Positions 1-11,771 of a stretch of DNA of 11,771 nucleotides are shown here, one piece after another (positions within the stretch are counted from its first letter, which is position 1; each line of letters starts with the position of its first letter). A model generated the notes under the pieces. That model searched no databases. It was not told the DNA's origin and worked only from the letters and a program-made list of their open reading frames with translations. The DNA is from JBIOJM01 sp044450785 (lineage in GTDB: Bacteria > Planctomycetota > Planctomycetia > Isosphaerales > Isosphaeraceae): positions 1-11,771 of the forward strand of contig JBIOJM010000323.1 of NCBI GenBank assembly GCA_044450785.1. Reading direction: 5' to 3'. The position numbers were made by a program, and so were the translations under genes.

Positions 1-1152
1 GGCCAGCGACGCACGCGCCTGAGCCACATCGAAACGCTGAGTCGTAAGGCTCGACATATAGCCGTGCATGCCGTCAGGAATGAACGAGTCGGCAGGCTCA
101 CCCTGGCCCTGGAAGATCTGGGTGACGAAAGCCCGACGATCAATCGCTTCCGCGATGGCCCTCCTCACGCCGGCGTTGTCGAGCGGAGGCGCGTCATTGC
201 GAAAGACGATCCAGAAGACGGTGAGGTCGGGCGCCTTCTCGAGCTCGCGATTGAGGGAGGAGTCAATGGCCACCGAAGCCGCCTGCGCCGGCTGCACCGA
301 GATCTCGTCGAGCTGTCCTGTCTTGTATCTGTACAGTGCACTGGCGCCGTCGTTCACCACGTAGAACTGAATAGAAGAGAGAAAGGGTCTAGCACCCCAG
401 TAGTCGGGATTGGGCGTGACTGTGATGTGGTCATTCGGAACCATGGCCGTGACCCTGAACGGGCCGTTGGTGACATAGCTGTCTGGGCTCTGAGCCCACG
501 CGTCGCCGTATTTCGCGACCACGTCTTCACGCACTGGCGCGCCGGCCGGCATCGCGGCGATCCACGGAAAGGCGGGATCGGGTCTTGCGAGTGTGACCTG
601 AAAGGTGAAGTCGTCGATGGCCGCGAGGCCGAGGCTTCCGAGCGCGGCATCGATGGTCGCGGCGTCACGTTGCGGATCCATTAGCGAGACCCTCTCCCCG
701 TTGAGCACGGCCGCCGCGAAGAATGTCTCTGACGGCGACGCGAGTCGCGGGTCCACCAGTCGCTTCCAGGCAAACACGAAATCCTGCGCGCGCACGGGCT
801 TGCCGTCCCAGTACTTGGCGTTTGAACGAAGGTGAAAGACGTACACCGTGCCACCGTTTGTCACGTCATAGCTTTGAGCGGCGGCCGGCACAAGGCCGCT
901 CAGGTCGGGCAGAGGCTTGAGCAGCGGTTCGGATACTGCCCTCAGCACGGCGGTCTCGTACGTGTACTGCGTCTGTCCCGGATCGAGGGATGCGGGCTGG
1001 TCGTCGAGCGCCACGCGCAACGTCTGATCCTTGGCGAGCTTAGGGCCCTGGGTCAGACCGGCGGAGTTGCATGCGGTGGCGGCGACACTCAGGAGCAGAG
1101 CCAGGGCGGCGGCGTGGGCCAGCCGGGAGCCGGAAGTCACCGGCGCCATCAT
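1..1152 (-). CDS. ABC transporter substrate-binding lipoprotein, family 5 (oligopeptide/dipeptide type), partial
   Basis: The frame is open from an ATG at 1152 to the left edge, giving 384 codons with no stop, so the C-terminus is missing; full-length family members usually run about 500–600 residues. The N-terminus is a lipoprotein signal peptide: a short polar start, a hydrophobic stretch at about residues 13–25, and a lipobox-like ATAC ending in Cys28. The anchored protein would be exported and would capture peptides or similar solutes for an ABC importer. Family 5 signatures are present: NAKYWDGKPVRAQDFVFAWK at 111–130 (the classic YWDG block), TNGPFRV at 228–234, PNPDYWGARPF at 248–258 and VRRAIAEAIDRRAFV at 329–343. 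Two ATGs are adjacent (1152 and 1149), neither with a visible Shine-Dalgarno. Peptide specificity is a family inference. The gene follows the rpoC terminator and is probably a separate transcription unit. Confidence 0.92.
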   Translation of the reverse strand, partial: MMAPVTSGSRLAHAAALALLLSVAATACNSAGLTQGPKLAKDQTLRVALDDQPASLDPGQTQYTYETAVLRAVSEPLLKPLPDLSGLVPAAAQSYDVTNGGTVYVFHLRSNAKYWDGKPVRAQDFVFAWKRLVDPRLASPSETFFAAAVLNGERVSLMDPQRDAATIDAALGSLGLAAIDDFTFQVTLARPDPAFPWIAAMPAGAPVREDVVAKYGDAWAQSPDSYVTNGPFRVTAMVPNDHITVTPNPDYWGARPFLSSIQFYVVNDGASALYRYKTGQLDEISVQPAQAASVAIDSSLNRELEKAPDLTVFWIVFRNDAPPLDNAGVRRAIAEAIDRRAFVTQIFQGQGEPADSFIPDGMHGYMSSLTTQRFDVAQARASLA

Positions 1153-1164
1153 AGAAAACCAATA

Positions 1165-1233
1165 CCCGCGTGGCCGGTAGGCCCGGCTTTGCCCGGAACC
1201 CCGCGTGGCCGGTAGGCCCGGCTTCGCCGGGCC
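1165..1233. repeat. Two tandem copies of a GC-rich hairpin-bearing repeat, 35-bp period
   Basis: A 25-bp stretch beginning CCCGCGTGGCCGGTAGG is identical at 1165–1189 and 1200–1224, a period of 35 bp. The left copy carries a decayed hairpin. The right copy ends in a perfect 8-bp inverted repeat, GGCCCGGC (1215–1222) and GCCGGGCC (1226–1233), with a TTC loop. The pair sits just upstream of the substrate-binding protein start. It resembles small dispersed palindromic (REP-like) repeats of high-GC genomes, but one window cannot show dispersal. No T-run follows the hairpins, so a rho-independent terminator role is unlikely. Confidence 0.7.
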
Positions 1234-1315
1234 GTCCGCCAGTCGTCGTTCTAGCCCTCCGCGCAAGGCGAGGTGAACCTCATTGAATAGACGTCTACCA
1301 GCAGGAAGGAGAGCC

Positions 1316-1343
1316 ATGAGGGGGAACCTAGGTTCCCCCTCAT
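1316..1343. promoter_or_regulatory. Perfect 28-bp palindrome downstream of rpoC
   Basis: The 28 bases from 1316 to 1343 are exactly their own reverse complement. Each half-site reads ATGAGGGGGAACC and the centre is CCTAGG. The palindrome starts 5 bp beyond the T-run of the rpoC terminator in the direction of transcription. As RNA it would form a 12-bp stem with a CTAG loop; as DNA it has the dyad symmetry of a dimeric repressor operator. No T-run follows on the minus strand, so it is not a second standard terminator in the rpoC direction. The function is unknown. Confidence 0.6.
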
Positions 1344-1348
1344 ACACG

Positions 1349-1378
1349 AAAAGGGCCACCCGTGGCGGGCGACCCTTT
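1349..1378 (-). terminator. Rho-independent terminator of the rpoBC transcript
   Basis: Read on the minus strand, the arm AAAGGGTCGCCC (1378–1367) pairs with GGGTGGCCCTTT (1361–1350) around a five-base loop. This gives twelve pairs, two of them G·U. The 3′ arm runs directly into a stretch of four Ts (1352–1349). It lies about 70 nt past the rpoC stop codon. Stem strength, T-run and position all fit an intrinsic terminator that closes the operon. Confidence 0.85.
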
Positions 1379-1446
1379 GTGCACGTGCGCTGACTTTAAC
1401 CGAATCCAGCGCCAGTTTCTAGATGGTTTCTTACCGTCGATGCTCC

Positions 1447-5712
<4,266 letters not shown>

Positions 5713-5717
5713 GCTAG

Positions 5718-5727
5718 TTCTCCCTTT
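5718..5727 (-). promoter_or_regulatory. Shine-Dalgarno of rpoC (supports the TTG start)
   Basis: The minus strand reads AAAGGGAGAA here, with GGGAG ending 7 nt before the TTG at 5712. No ATG or GTG start lies nearby in frame, so this purine-rich site decides in favour of TTG. Confidence 0.75.
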
Positions 5728-5750
5728 CCTCTTCTACCTATTCGCCGCAA

Positions 5751-5777
5751 CCTCGCGAAATCTCCGATTTCGCGAGG
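5751..5777 (-). promoter_or_regulatory. Perfect 12-bp inverted repeat in the rpoB–rpoC spacer
   Basis: CCTCGCGAAATC (5751–5762) and GATTTCGCGAGG (5766–5777) are exact reverse complements around a 3-nt loop. In the transcript the hairpin sits about 38 nt upstream of the rpoC start. No T-run follows it, so an intrinsic terminator is unlikely. An RNA-processing site, a stability element between the two cistrons or a partial attenuator would fit; none is proven. Confidence 0.6.
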
Positions 5778-5808
5778 GCTCCGTCTTCCCTGAATTCCGG
5801 ATTCCGCC

Positions 5809-9348
<3,540 letters not shown>

Positions 9349-9354
9349 TCGGTT

Positions 9355-9360
9355 CTCCTT
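9355..9360 (-). promoter_or_regulatory. Shine-Dalgarno of rpoB (decides the start)
   Basis: The minus strand reads AAGGAG, six bases before the ATG at 9348. This near-ideal site places the rpoB start at 9348 and rules against the longer open frame beginning at 9504. Confidence 0.85.
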
Positions 9361-9436
9361 AGTGGGAAAGGGGGCGCGCTCAGTTAATGGGCATGGAGCG
9401 CGGCCGGACGTGCACGAACGGCCAGTATACGACAAT

Positions 9437-9455
9437 CGTCCCTCCCGTGGGGACG
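9437..9455 (-). other. Short inverted repeat in the rpoB leader region
   Basis: CGTCCC (9437–9442) and GGGACG (9450–9455) are exact reverse complements with a 7-nt loop. They lie about 90–105 bp upstream of the rpoB start, in the stretch between the rplL hairpin and rpoB. Such a 6-bp repeat can occur by chance in GC-rich DNA. It is recorded as a possible leader structure only. Confidence 0.25.
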
Positions 9456-9502
9456 CTGAATCGAGCCGGCCGGGAACGCCCGGTCGACCGAGGTTTCCGG
9501 GC

Positions 9503-9511
9503 ACTATACCA
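9503..9511 (-). promoter_or_regulatory. Candidate extended −10 promoter for rpoB
   Basis: The minus strand reads TGGTATAGT, a TGn extension followed by a −10 hexamer one base from TATAAT. It lies just past the rplL–rpoB hairpin and about 155 bp before the rpoB start, so it would give a leader of roughly 150 nt. No TTGACA-like −35 box is visible at 16–18 bp. A promoter here would allow RNA polymerase genes to be expressed independently of the ribosomal genes. Confidence 0.35.
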
Positions 9512-9567
9512 CTGGGGGTGCCGCGCCGCCACCAGGTCGTGTGAAGGACCTTGGCCCGGAAATGAGT

Positions 9568-9595
9568 CGAGCCGGGCCGCGGGCGGCCCGGCTCG
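9568..9595 (-). terminator. Strong hairpin after rplL: probable attenuator or weak terminator
   Basis: CGAGCCGGGCCG (9568–9579) and CGGCCCGGCTCG (9584–9595) are exact reverse complements with a four-base loop, so a perfect 12-bp, very GC-rich stem starts about 19 nt after the rplL stop. On the minus strand it is followed by ACTCATTTCC, which has only three consecutive Ts, so termination may be partial. In E. coli an attenuator in the same gap makes L7/L12 more abundant than RNA polymerase; a similar role here is inferred from position and structure. Confidence 0.6.
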
Positions 9596-9614
9596 CAGAC
9601 GGCCTTTTGGGGCC

Positions 9615-10007
9615 CTACTTCATGTCCGCCGTGGCGCCCGCTTCCTTGAGGCGGGCGACGGCCTTCTCGGCGTCGGCCTTGCTGACGTTCTCCAGCACCG
9701 GCTTGGGCGCCGCGTCGACCAGGTCCTTCGCCTCCTTGAGGCCCAGCTGGGTGAGCTCCCGAACGGCCTTGATCACGTTGATCTTGCTCTCGCCCACCGC
9801 GGTGAGGTTGACGGTGAACTCGGTCTGCTCTTCCTCGGCGGCGGCCGCGGGGCCAGCCGCAGGGCCGGCGGCTGCAGCCACAGCCGCCGGAGCCGCAGCT
9901 TTGATGCCGAACTCGTCTTCGATCGCCTTGACGGCTTCTACCACGTCGAGGATGCTCCAGTCCTTGAGCGCCTCGACGAAATCCTTGGGTGTGATCTTGG
10001 TTGCCAT
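9615..10007 (-). CDS. rplL: 50S ribosomal protein L7/L12
   Basis: L7/L12 is the multicopy stalk protein of the large subunit, bound through L10, that recruits translation GTPases. The 130-aa product has the expected three parts. An N-terminal dimerisation domain (about 1–35) is followed by an Ala/Pro/Gly-rich hinge (about 36–58), and the factor-binding C-terminal domain (about 62–130) includes NVIKAVRELTQLGLKEAKDL (77–96) and ending GATADMK. The ATG at 10007 lies 2 nt after the rplJ stop, with GGAGG 10 nt upstream inside the rplJ coding sequence, so the two genes are probably translationally coupled. The protein begins Met-Ala, so Met removal would expose an N-terminal alanine. The gene ends in TAG just before a strong hairpin. 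Confidence 0.97.
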   Translation of the reverse strand: MATKITPKDFVEALKDWSILDVVEAVKAIEDEFGIKAAAPAAVAAAAGPAAGPAAAAEEEQTEFTVNLTAVGESKINVIKAVRELTQLGLKEAKDLVDAAPKPVLENVSKADAEKAVARLKEAGATADMK

Positions 10008-10009
10008 GG

Positions 10010-10543
10010 CTACGCTGCCTCCAGTTTTGATTTGTACGCCTCGAGCACGCCTCTGAGCTGCTGAAGCGGGGTCTGCATGATTCCGACGAGCTGAGCGACG
10101 GGTGACTGAAGCGTGCCCATGAGCTGGGCGATCAGCGATTCGCGCGACGGCAGGTCGGCGAGCTGCTTGACCTGGTCGGCGGAGAACACGCGGCCCTCGA
10201 CAAGCCCACCGACGACTTCGAGCTTGAGCCGGGTCGCGCGCACGAATTCACCGATCAGCTTTGAAGGCGCGCTCAGGTCGTCATAACCGAACGCGATGGC
10301 GATCGGGCCCTTCAGCTCGGGCTCCAGGGCGCTGTGGCCCGCCGCCTCGGCGGCGCGTCGCGCGAGGGTGTTCTTGACCACTCGATACTCGACGTCGGCC
10401 GCGCGCAGCTTTCCGCGCAGCTCTTGCAGCTGGCCGACGGAAAGGCCGCGATAGTCCGTGAGCACAGCCACCTTGGCTCTCTTCAGCTTCTCGGTCAACA
10501 GGTCAACCTGCTCGACCTTCTGTTCCCTATGGGCTCTGGGCAA
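10010..10543 (-). CDS. rplJ: 50S ribosomal protein L10
   Basis: L10 anchors the L7/L12 dimers to 23S rRNA at the base of the stalk. In many bacteria the L10–L7/L12 complex also represses its own mRNA by binding the leader. The 177-aa protein has the L10 N-terminal rRNA-binding domain: LTDYRGLSVGQLQELRGKLR at 28–47, then VVKNTLARRAAE at 55–66. GPIAIAFGYDD lies at 79–89. The C-terminus (about 135–177) is a long helix that would carry L7/L12. The start is TTG at 10543: MPRAHREQKVEQVDLL is a typical L10 N-terminus, GGGGAGGA lies 5 nt upstream, and there is no in-frame ATG nearby. It is followed after 2 nt by rplL and preceded by an L10 leader with its own promoter. Confidence 0.96.
   Translation of the reverse strand: MPRAHREQKVEQVDLLTEKLKRAKVAVLTDYRGLSVGQLQELRGKLRAADVEYRVVKNTLARRAAEAAGHSALEPELKGPIAIAFGYDDLSAPSKLIGEFVRATRLKLEVVGGLVEGRVFSADQVKQLADLPSRESLIAQLMGTLQSPVAQLVGIMQTPLQQLRGVLEAYKSKLEAA
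10018..10022 (-). promoter_or_regulatory. Shine-Dalgarno of rplL inside rplJ
   Basis: GGAGG on the minus strand, within the last codons of rplJ and 10 nt before the rplL ATG at 10007. The spacing is slightly long. Its position under ribosomes finishing rplJ suggests coupled translation of L10 and L7/L12. Confidence 0.65.
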
Positions 10544-10548
10544 CTAAA

Positions 10549-10556
10549 TCCTCCCC
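10549..10556 (-). promoter_or_regulatory. Shine-Dalgarno of rplJ (supports the TTG start)
   Basis: The minus strand reads GGGGAGGA, ending 5 nt before the TTG at 10543. It abuts the 3′ arm of a long-range leader stem (10555–10562) and can itself pair with bases 10613–10618, so its accessibility may be regulated. Confidence 0.75.
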
Positions 10557-10684
10557 TGCCTTCTTGTTGATCCCGTGTGCGGCGCGCACACAGGTTGACT
10601 CGCCAAGGCAGGAAGGAATCGACATTCCTTCACTTGAGGTGCCTCGGTAGGAAATTAAGCCCGCTCGCGCGGACACCTACGGTC
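10549..10684 (-). ncRNA. L10 leader: autoregulatory 5′ RNA of rplJ–rplL
   Basis: The minus strand shows the L10 leader signature. GTAGG (10680–10676) pairs with CCTAC (10651–10647). Inside it is the 6-bp hairpin GTCCGC/GCGGGC with a GCGA tetraloop (10674–10659), followed by the conserved-looking CTTAAT and CCTACCGAGG. This is the fold to which the L10–L7/L12 complex binds to repress its own synthesis. Downstream come a 7-bp hairpin AAGGAAT/ATTCCTT (10630–10613), a stem CCTGCCTT/AAGGCAGG (10612–10605 with 10562–10555), and an internal 10-bp hairpin (10594–10572). The outer stem can extend through bases 10613–10618 to cover the rplJ Shine-Dalgarno. Class recognition is from memory of the motif; the downstream switch is inferred. 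Confidence 0.85.
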
Positions 10685-10699
10685 TAGGGCAGGTGACGG

Positions 10700-10705
10700 A
10701 TTATA
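10700..10705 (-). promoter_or_regulatory. −10 box of the rplJ–rplL promoter
   Basis: A perfect TATAAT on the minus strand, placing a start site near A10694, about 10 nt before the L10 leader motif. The box overlaps the TAA stop codon (10703–10701) of the upstream acetyltransferase gene. No convincing −35 hexamer is visible at 16–18 bp (the 17-bp position reads AAAGCG). Confidence 0.65.
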
Positions 10706-11255
10706 CGCGGCCTCGCGCTCGCCGCTTTCTCTCCCAATCCTTGCGTAGAACCTCGGTGAGGATCAGATCGCGCCACTGGCCGTCGACCCAGCGGTCGGCC
10801 CTGTACCGACCCACCACCCGGTAGCCCGCCGCCACCTGGGCTCGGTGACTCGCGTCGTTGCCGTCGATATGGCTTGACTTCAGCTTCCGCAGCGAGAGCT
10901 GTGTGAACGCGTAATCGGTCCGGAGCTGCATCAGCTCGCGGCCCAGGCCCCGCCCCCAGACGGCCCTGTCACCGAGGACGGTGCCGGTCGTGCCCCAGCC
11001 GTTCTTCCAGTCGATCATGTGGATCCCGGTCCCGCCGACCAGCCGGCCTTCGAACTCAACCGCCCAGTTGACCGAATCCGGATCCCTGGCACGCGCGTCC
11101 AGCCATTCCTTTTCGGCGTCTATCCCTGGCGGGTTCCGGATGAACAGGTATCTCGTGACCTCAAGGTCTTCGAACCAGCCGTTCATCGCCTCGGCGTCGT
11201 CGGCCCGCGGCGGCCGCAACCGAACGAGCTCTCCCTCGATGACCGGCCCGTACAT
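10701..11255 (-). CDS. GNAT-family N-acetyltransferase (RimJ/RimL-like)
   Basis: This 184-aa protein is a predicted acetyl-CoA-dependent N-acetyltransferase. RLRPPRADDAEAMNGW (12–27) is the typical β1–α1 opening. WAVEFEGRLVGGTGIHMIDW (64–83) forms the central strands. VWGRGLGREL (99–108) is the acetyl-CoA pyrophosphate-binding motif. IDGNDASHRAQVAAGYRVVGRYR (130–152) matches the C-terminal block of the RimJ/RimL/SpeG-like subgroup, followed by DGQWRDLILTEVLRKDW (158–174). It lies 37 bp after rplA and just before the rplJ promoter, a place normally without a gene in this cluster, so co-transcription with rplA is likely. No strong Shine-Dalgarno precedes the ATG. The neighbours suggest a ribosomal-protein substrate such as L7/L12, but substrates of this family cannot be read from sequence; a small-molecule substrate is equally possible. 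Confidence 0.9.
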   Translation of the reverse strand: MYGPVIEGELVRLRPPRADDAEAMNGWFEDLEVTRYLFIRNPPGIDAEKEWLDARARDPDSVNWAVEFEGRLVGGTGIHMIDWKNGWGTTGTVLGDRAVWGRGLGRELMQLRTDYAFTQLSLRKLKSSHIDGNDASHRAQVAAGYRVVGRYRADRWVDGQWRDLILTEVLRKDWERKRRARGRV

Positions 11256-11292
11256 TGGCTGTGAAGCCTAACCGCCCTGCTCGGAGCGGCGA

Positions 11293-11771
11293 CTAGCCGG
11301 CGACGTGCAGCTTGGCGGCTTCCTTGACGTCGATGGGGACGGAGGGCCCCTGGGTGGCCGACAGGAAGAAGGTCCGGAGGTACTGGCCTTTGGATGCGGA
11401 CGGCTTGTTGCGAATCAGGGCGTCCACCAGGGCCGTCAGGTTCTGGTGCAGCTGCTTCTCGTCGAATGACACCTTGCCGATCGGCGCGTGAATGATCCCG
11501 AACTTGTCGGTGCGAAACTCGACCTTGCCGCCCTTCACCTCGCGTACGGCGCGGCCCACGTCGAAGGTGACGGTGCCTGACTTGGTGTTTGGCATGAGAC
11601 CGCGCGGACCGAGGATCTTGCCGAGTGAACCGACCTTGGACATGATGTCCGGCGTCGCCACCGCGGCATCGAAGTCAGTCCAGCCTTCTGAGACCTTCTT
11701 GACCAGGTCGTCGCCGCCGACCACGTCGGCGCCGGCCTCCTGGGCCTCACGCGCCTTCTCGGCGGTGGCGA
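11293..11771 (-). CDS. rplA: 50S ribosomal protein L1, C-terminal part
   Basis: L1 binds 23S rRNA at the mobile L1 stalk and helps release deacylated tRNA from the E site; in many bacteria it also represses its own operon. The frame is open to the right edge, leaving 159 complete codons plus two bases of a ~230-residue protein, so the N-terminus is missing. Clear L1 blocks are visible from the edge inward: AEKAREAQEAGADVVGGDDL, then DIMSKVGSLGKILGPRGLMP, then the GTVTFDVGRAVREVKGGKVE strand region, then IIHAPIGKVSFDE, and a C-terminal segment ending AKLHVAG. The stop is TAG. Its usual partner rplK would lie off the right edge. The next gene begins after 37 bp with no clear terminator between. 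Confidence 0.96.
   Translation of the reverse strand, partial: ATAEKAREAQEAGADVVGGDDLVKKVSEGWTDFDAAVATPDIMSKVGSLGKILGPRGLMPNTKSGTVTFDVGRAVREVKGGKVEFRTDKFGIIHAPIGKVSFDEKQLHQNLTALVDALIRNKPSASKGQYLRTFFLSATQGPSVPIDVKEAAKLHVAG

Noticed and set aside
64..684. Plus-strand open frame of 206 codons at the left end
   Set aside because: It is opposite a well-supported minus-strand substrate-binding protein with signal peptide and family motifs; the plus-strand translation has no recognisable features.
1270..1297. Small symmetric sites GAGGTGAACCTC (1270–1281) and TAGACGTCTA (1288–1297) as operators
   Set aside because: At 10–12 bp these occur by chance too easily, and neither is placed next to a recognisable promoter.
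9424..9429. TATACT as a second −10 box for rpoB
   Set aside because: It has no TGn extension and no −35 hexamer at suitable spacing, so it is weaker than TGGTATAGT further upstream.
9349..9504. A 52-codon N-terminal extension of rpoB using the upstream ATG at 9504
   Set aside because: The extension has no resemblance to RpoB, crosses the candidate promoter region, and the ATG at 9348 has AAGGAG at ideal spacing.
11256..11292. A terminator between rplA and the acetyltransferase gene
   Set aside because: Only short, imperfect GC pairings are possible and there is no T-run; the two genes more likely share a transcript.

Overview
This is a high-GC bacterial chromosome segment in which every supported gene lies on the minus strand, so transcription runs from right to left. 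It carries the rplA–rplJ–rplL–rpoB–rpoC ribosomal/RNA polymerase cluster. The β′ subunit has a zinc-binding N-terminus, a long charged coiled-coil insertion and a core that reads much like actinobacterial RpoC. An Actinomycetota, Chloroflexota or Dormibacterota-type terrestrial lineage is therefore plausible, but the sequence alone does not settle the phylum.

Right to left: the C-terminal two thirds of L1 (rplA) enters from the right edge. It is followed after 37 bp by a complete GNAT-family acetyltransferase, which is not a standard member of this cluster. A perfect TATAAT box overlaps the acetyltransferase stop codon. About 150 nt of leader then carries a recognisable L10 leader (autoregulatory RNA) motif, plus a long-range pairing that can cover the rplJ ribosome binding site. 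rplJ (TTG start) and rplL are separated by 2 nt and look translationally coupled. A perfect 12-bp GC-rich hairpin and a possible extended −10 promoter lie in the 266-bp rplL–rpoB gap. This arrangement would let L7/L12 be made in excess over RNA polymerase.

rpoB (1179 aa from the ATG with a strong Shine-Dalgarno) and rpoC (1421 aa, TTG start) are separated by 95 bp. Two perfect inverted repeats occupy that junction, one with the rpoB stop codon in its loop. rpoC ends at a convincing rho-independent terminator.

Downstream of the terminator, the 294-bp gap to the next gene holds a perfect 28-bp palindrome and two tandem copies of a GC-rich hairpin-bearing repeat. The next gene, still on the minus strand, is a family 5 (oligopeptide/dipeptide type) ABC transporter substrate-binding lipoprotein. 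It is open at the left edge and has nothing obvious to do with the RNA polymerase operon. I see no mobile element, CRISPR array, tRNA or novel multi-gene system. What deserves a second look is mostly regulatory RNA structure and the inserted acetyltransferase.
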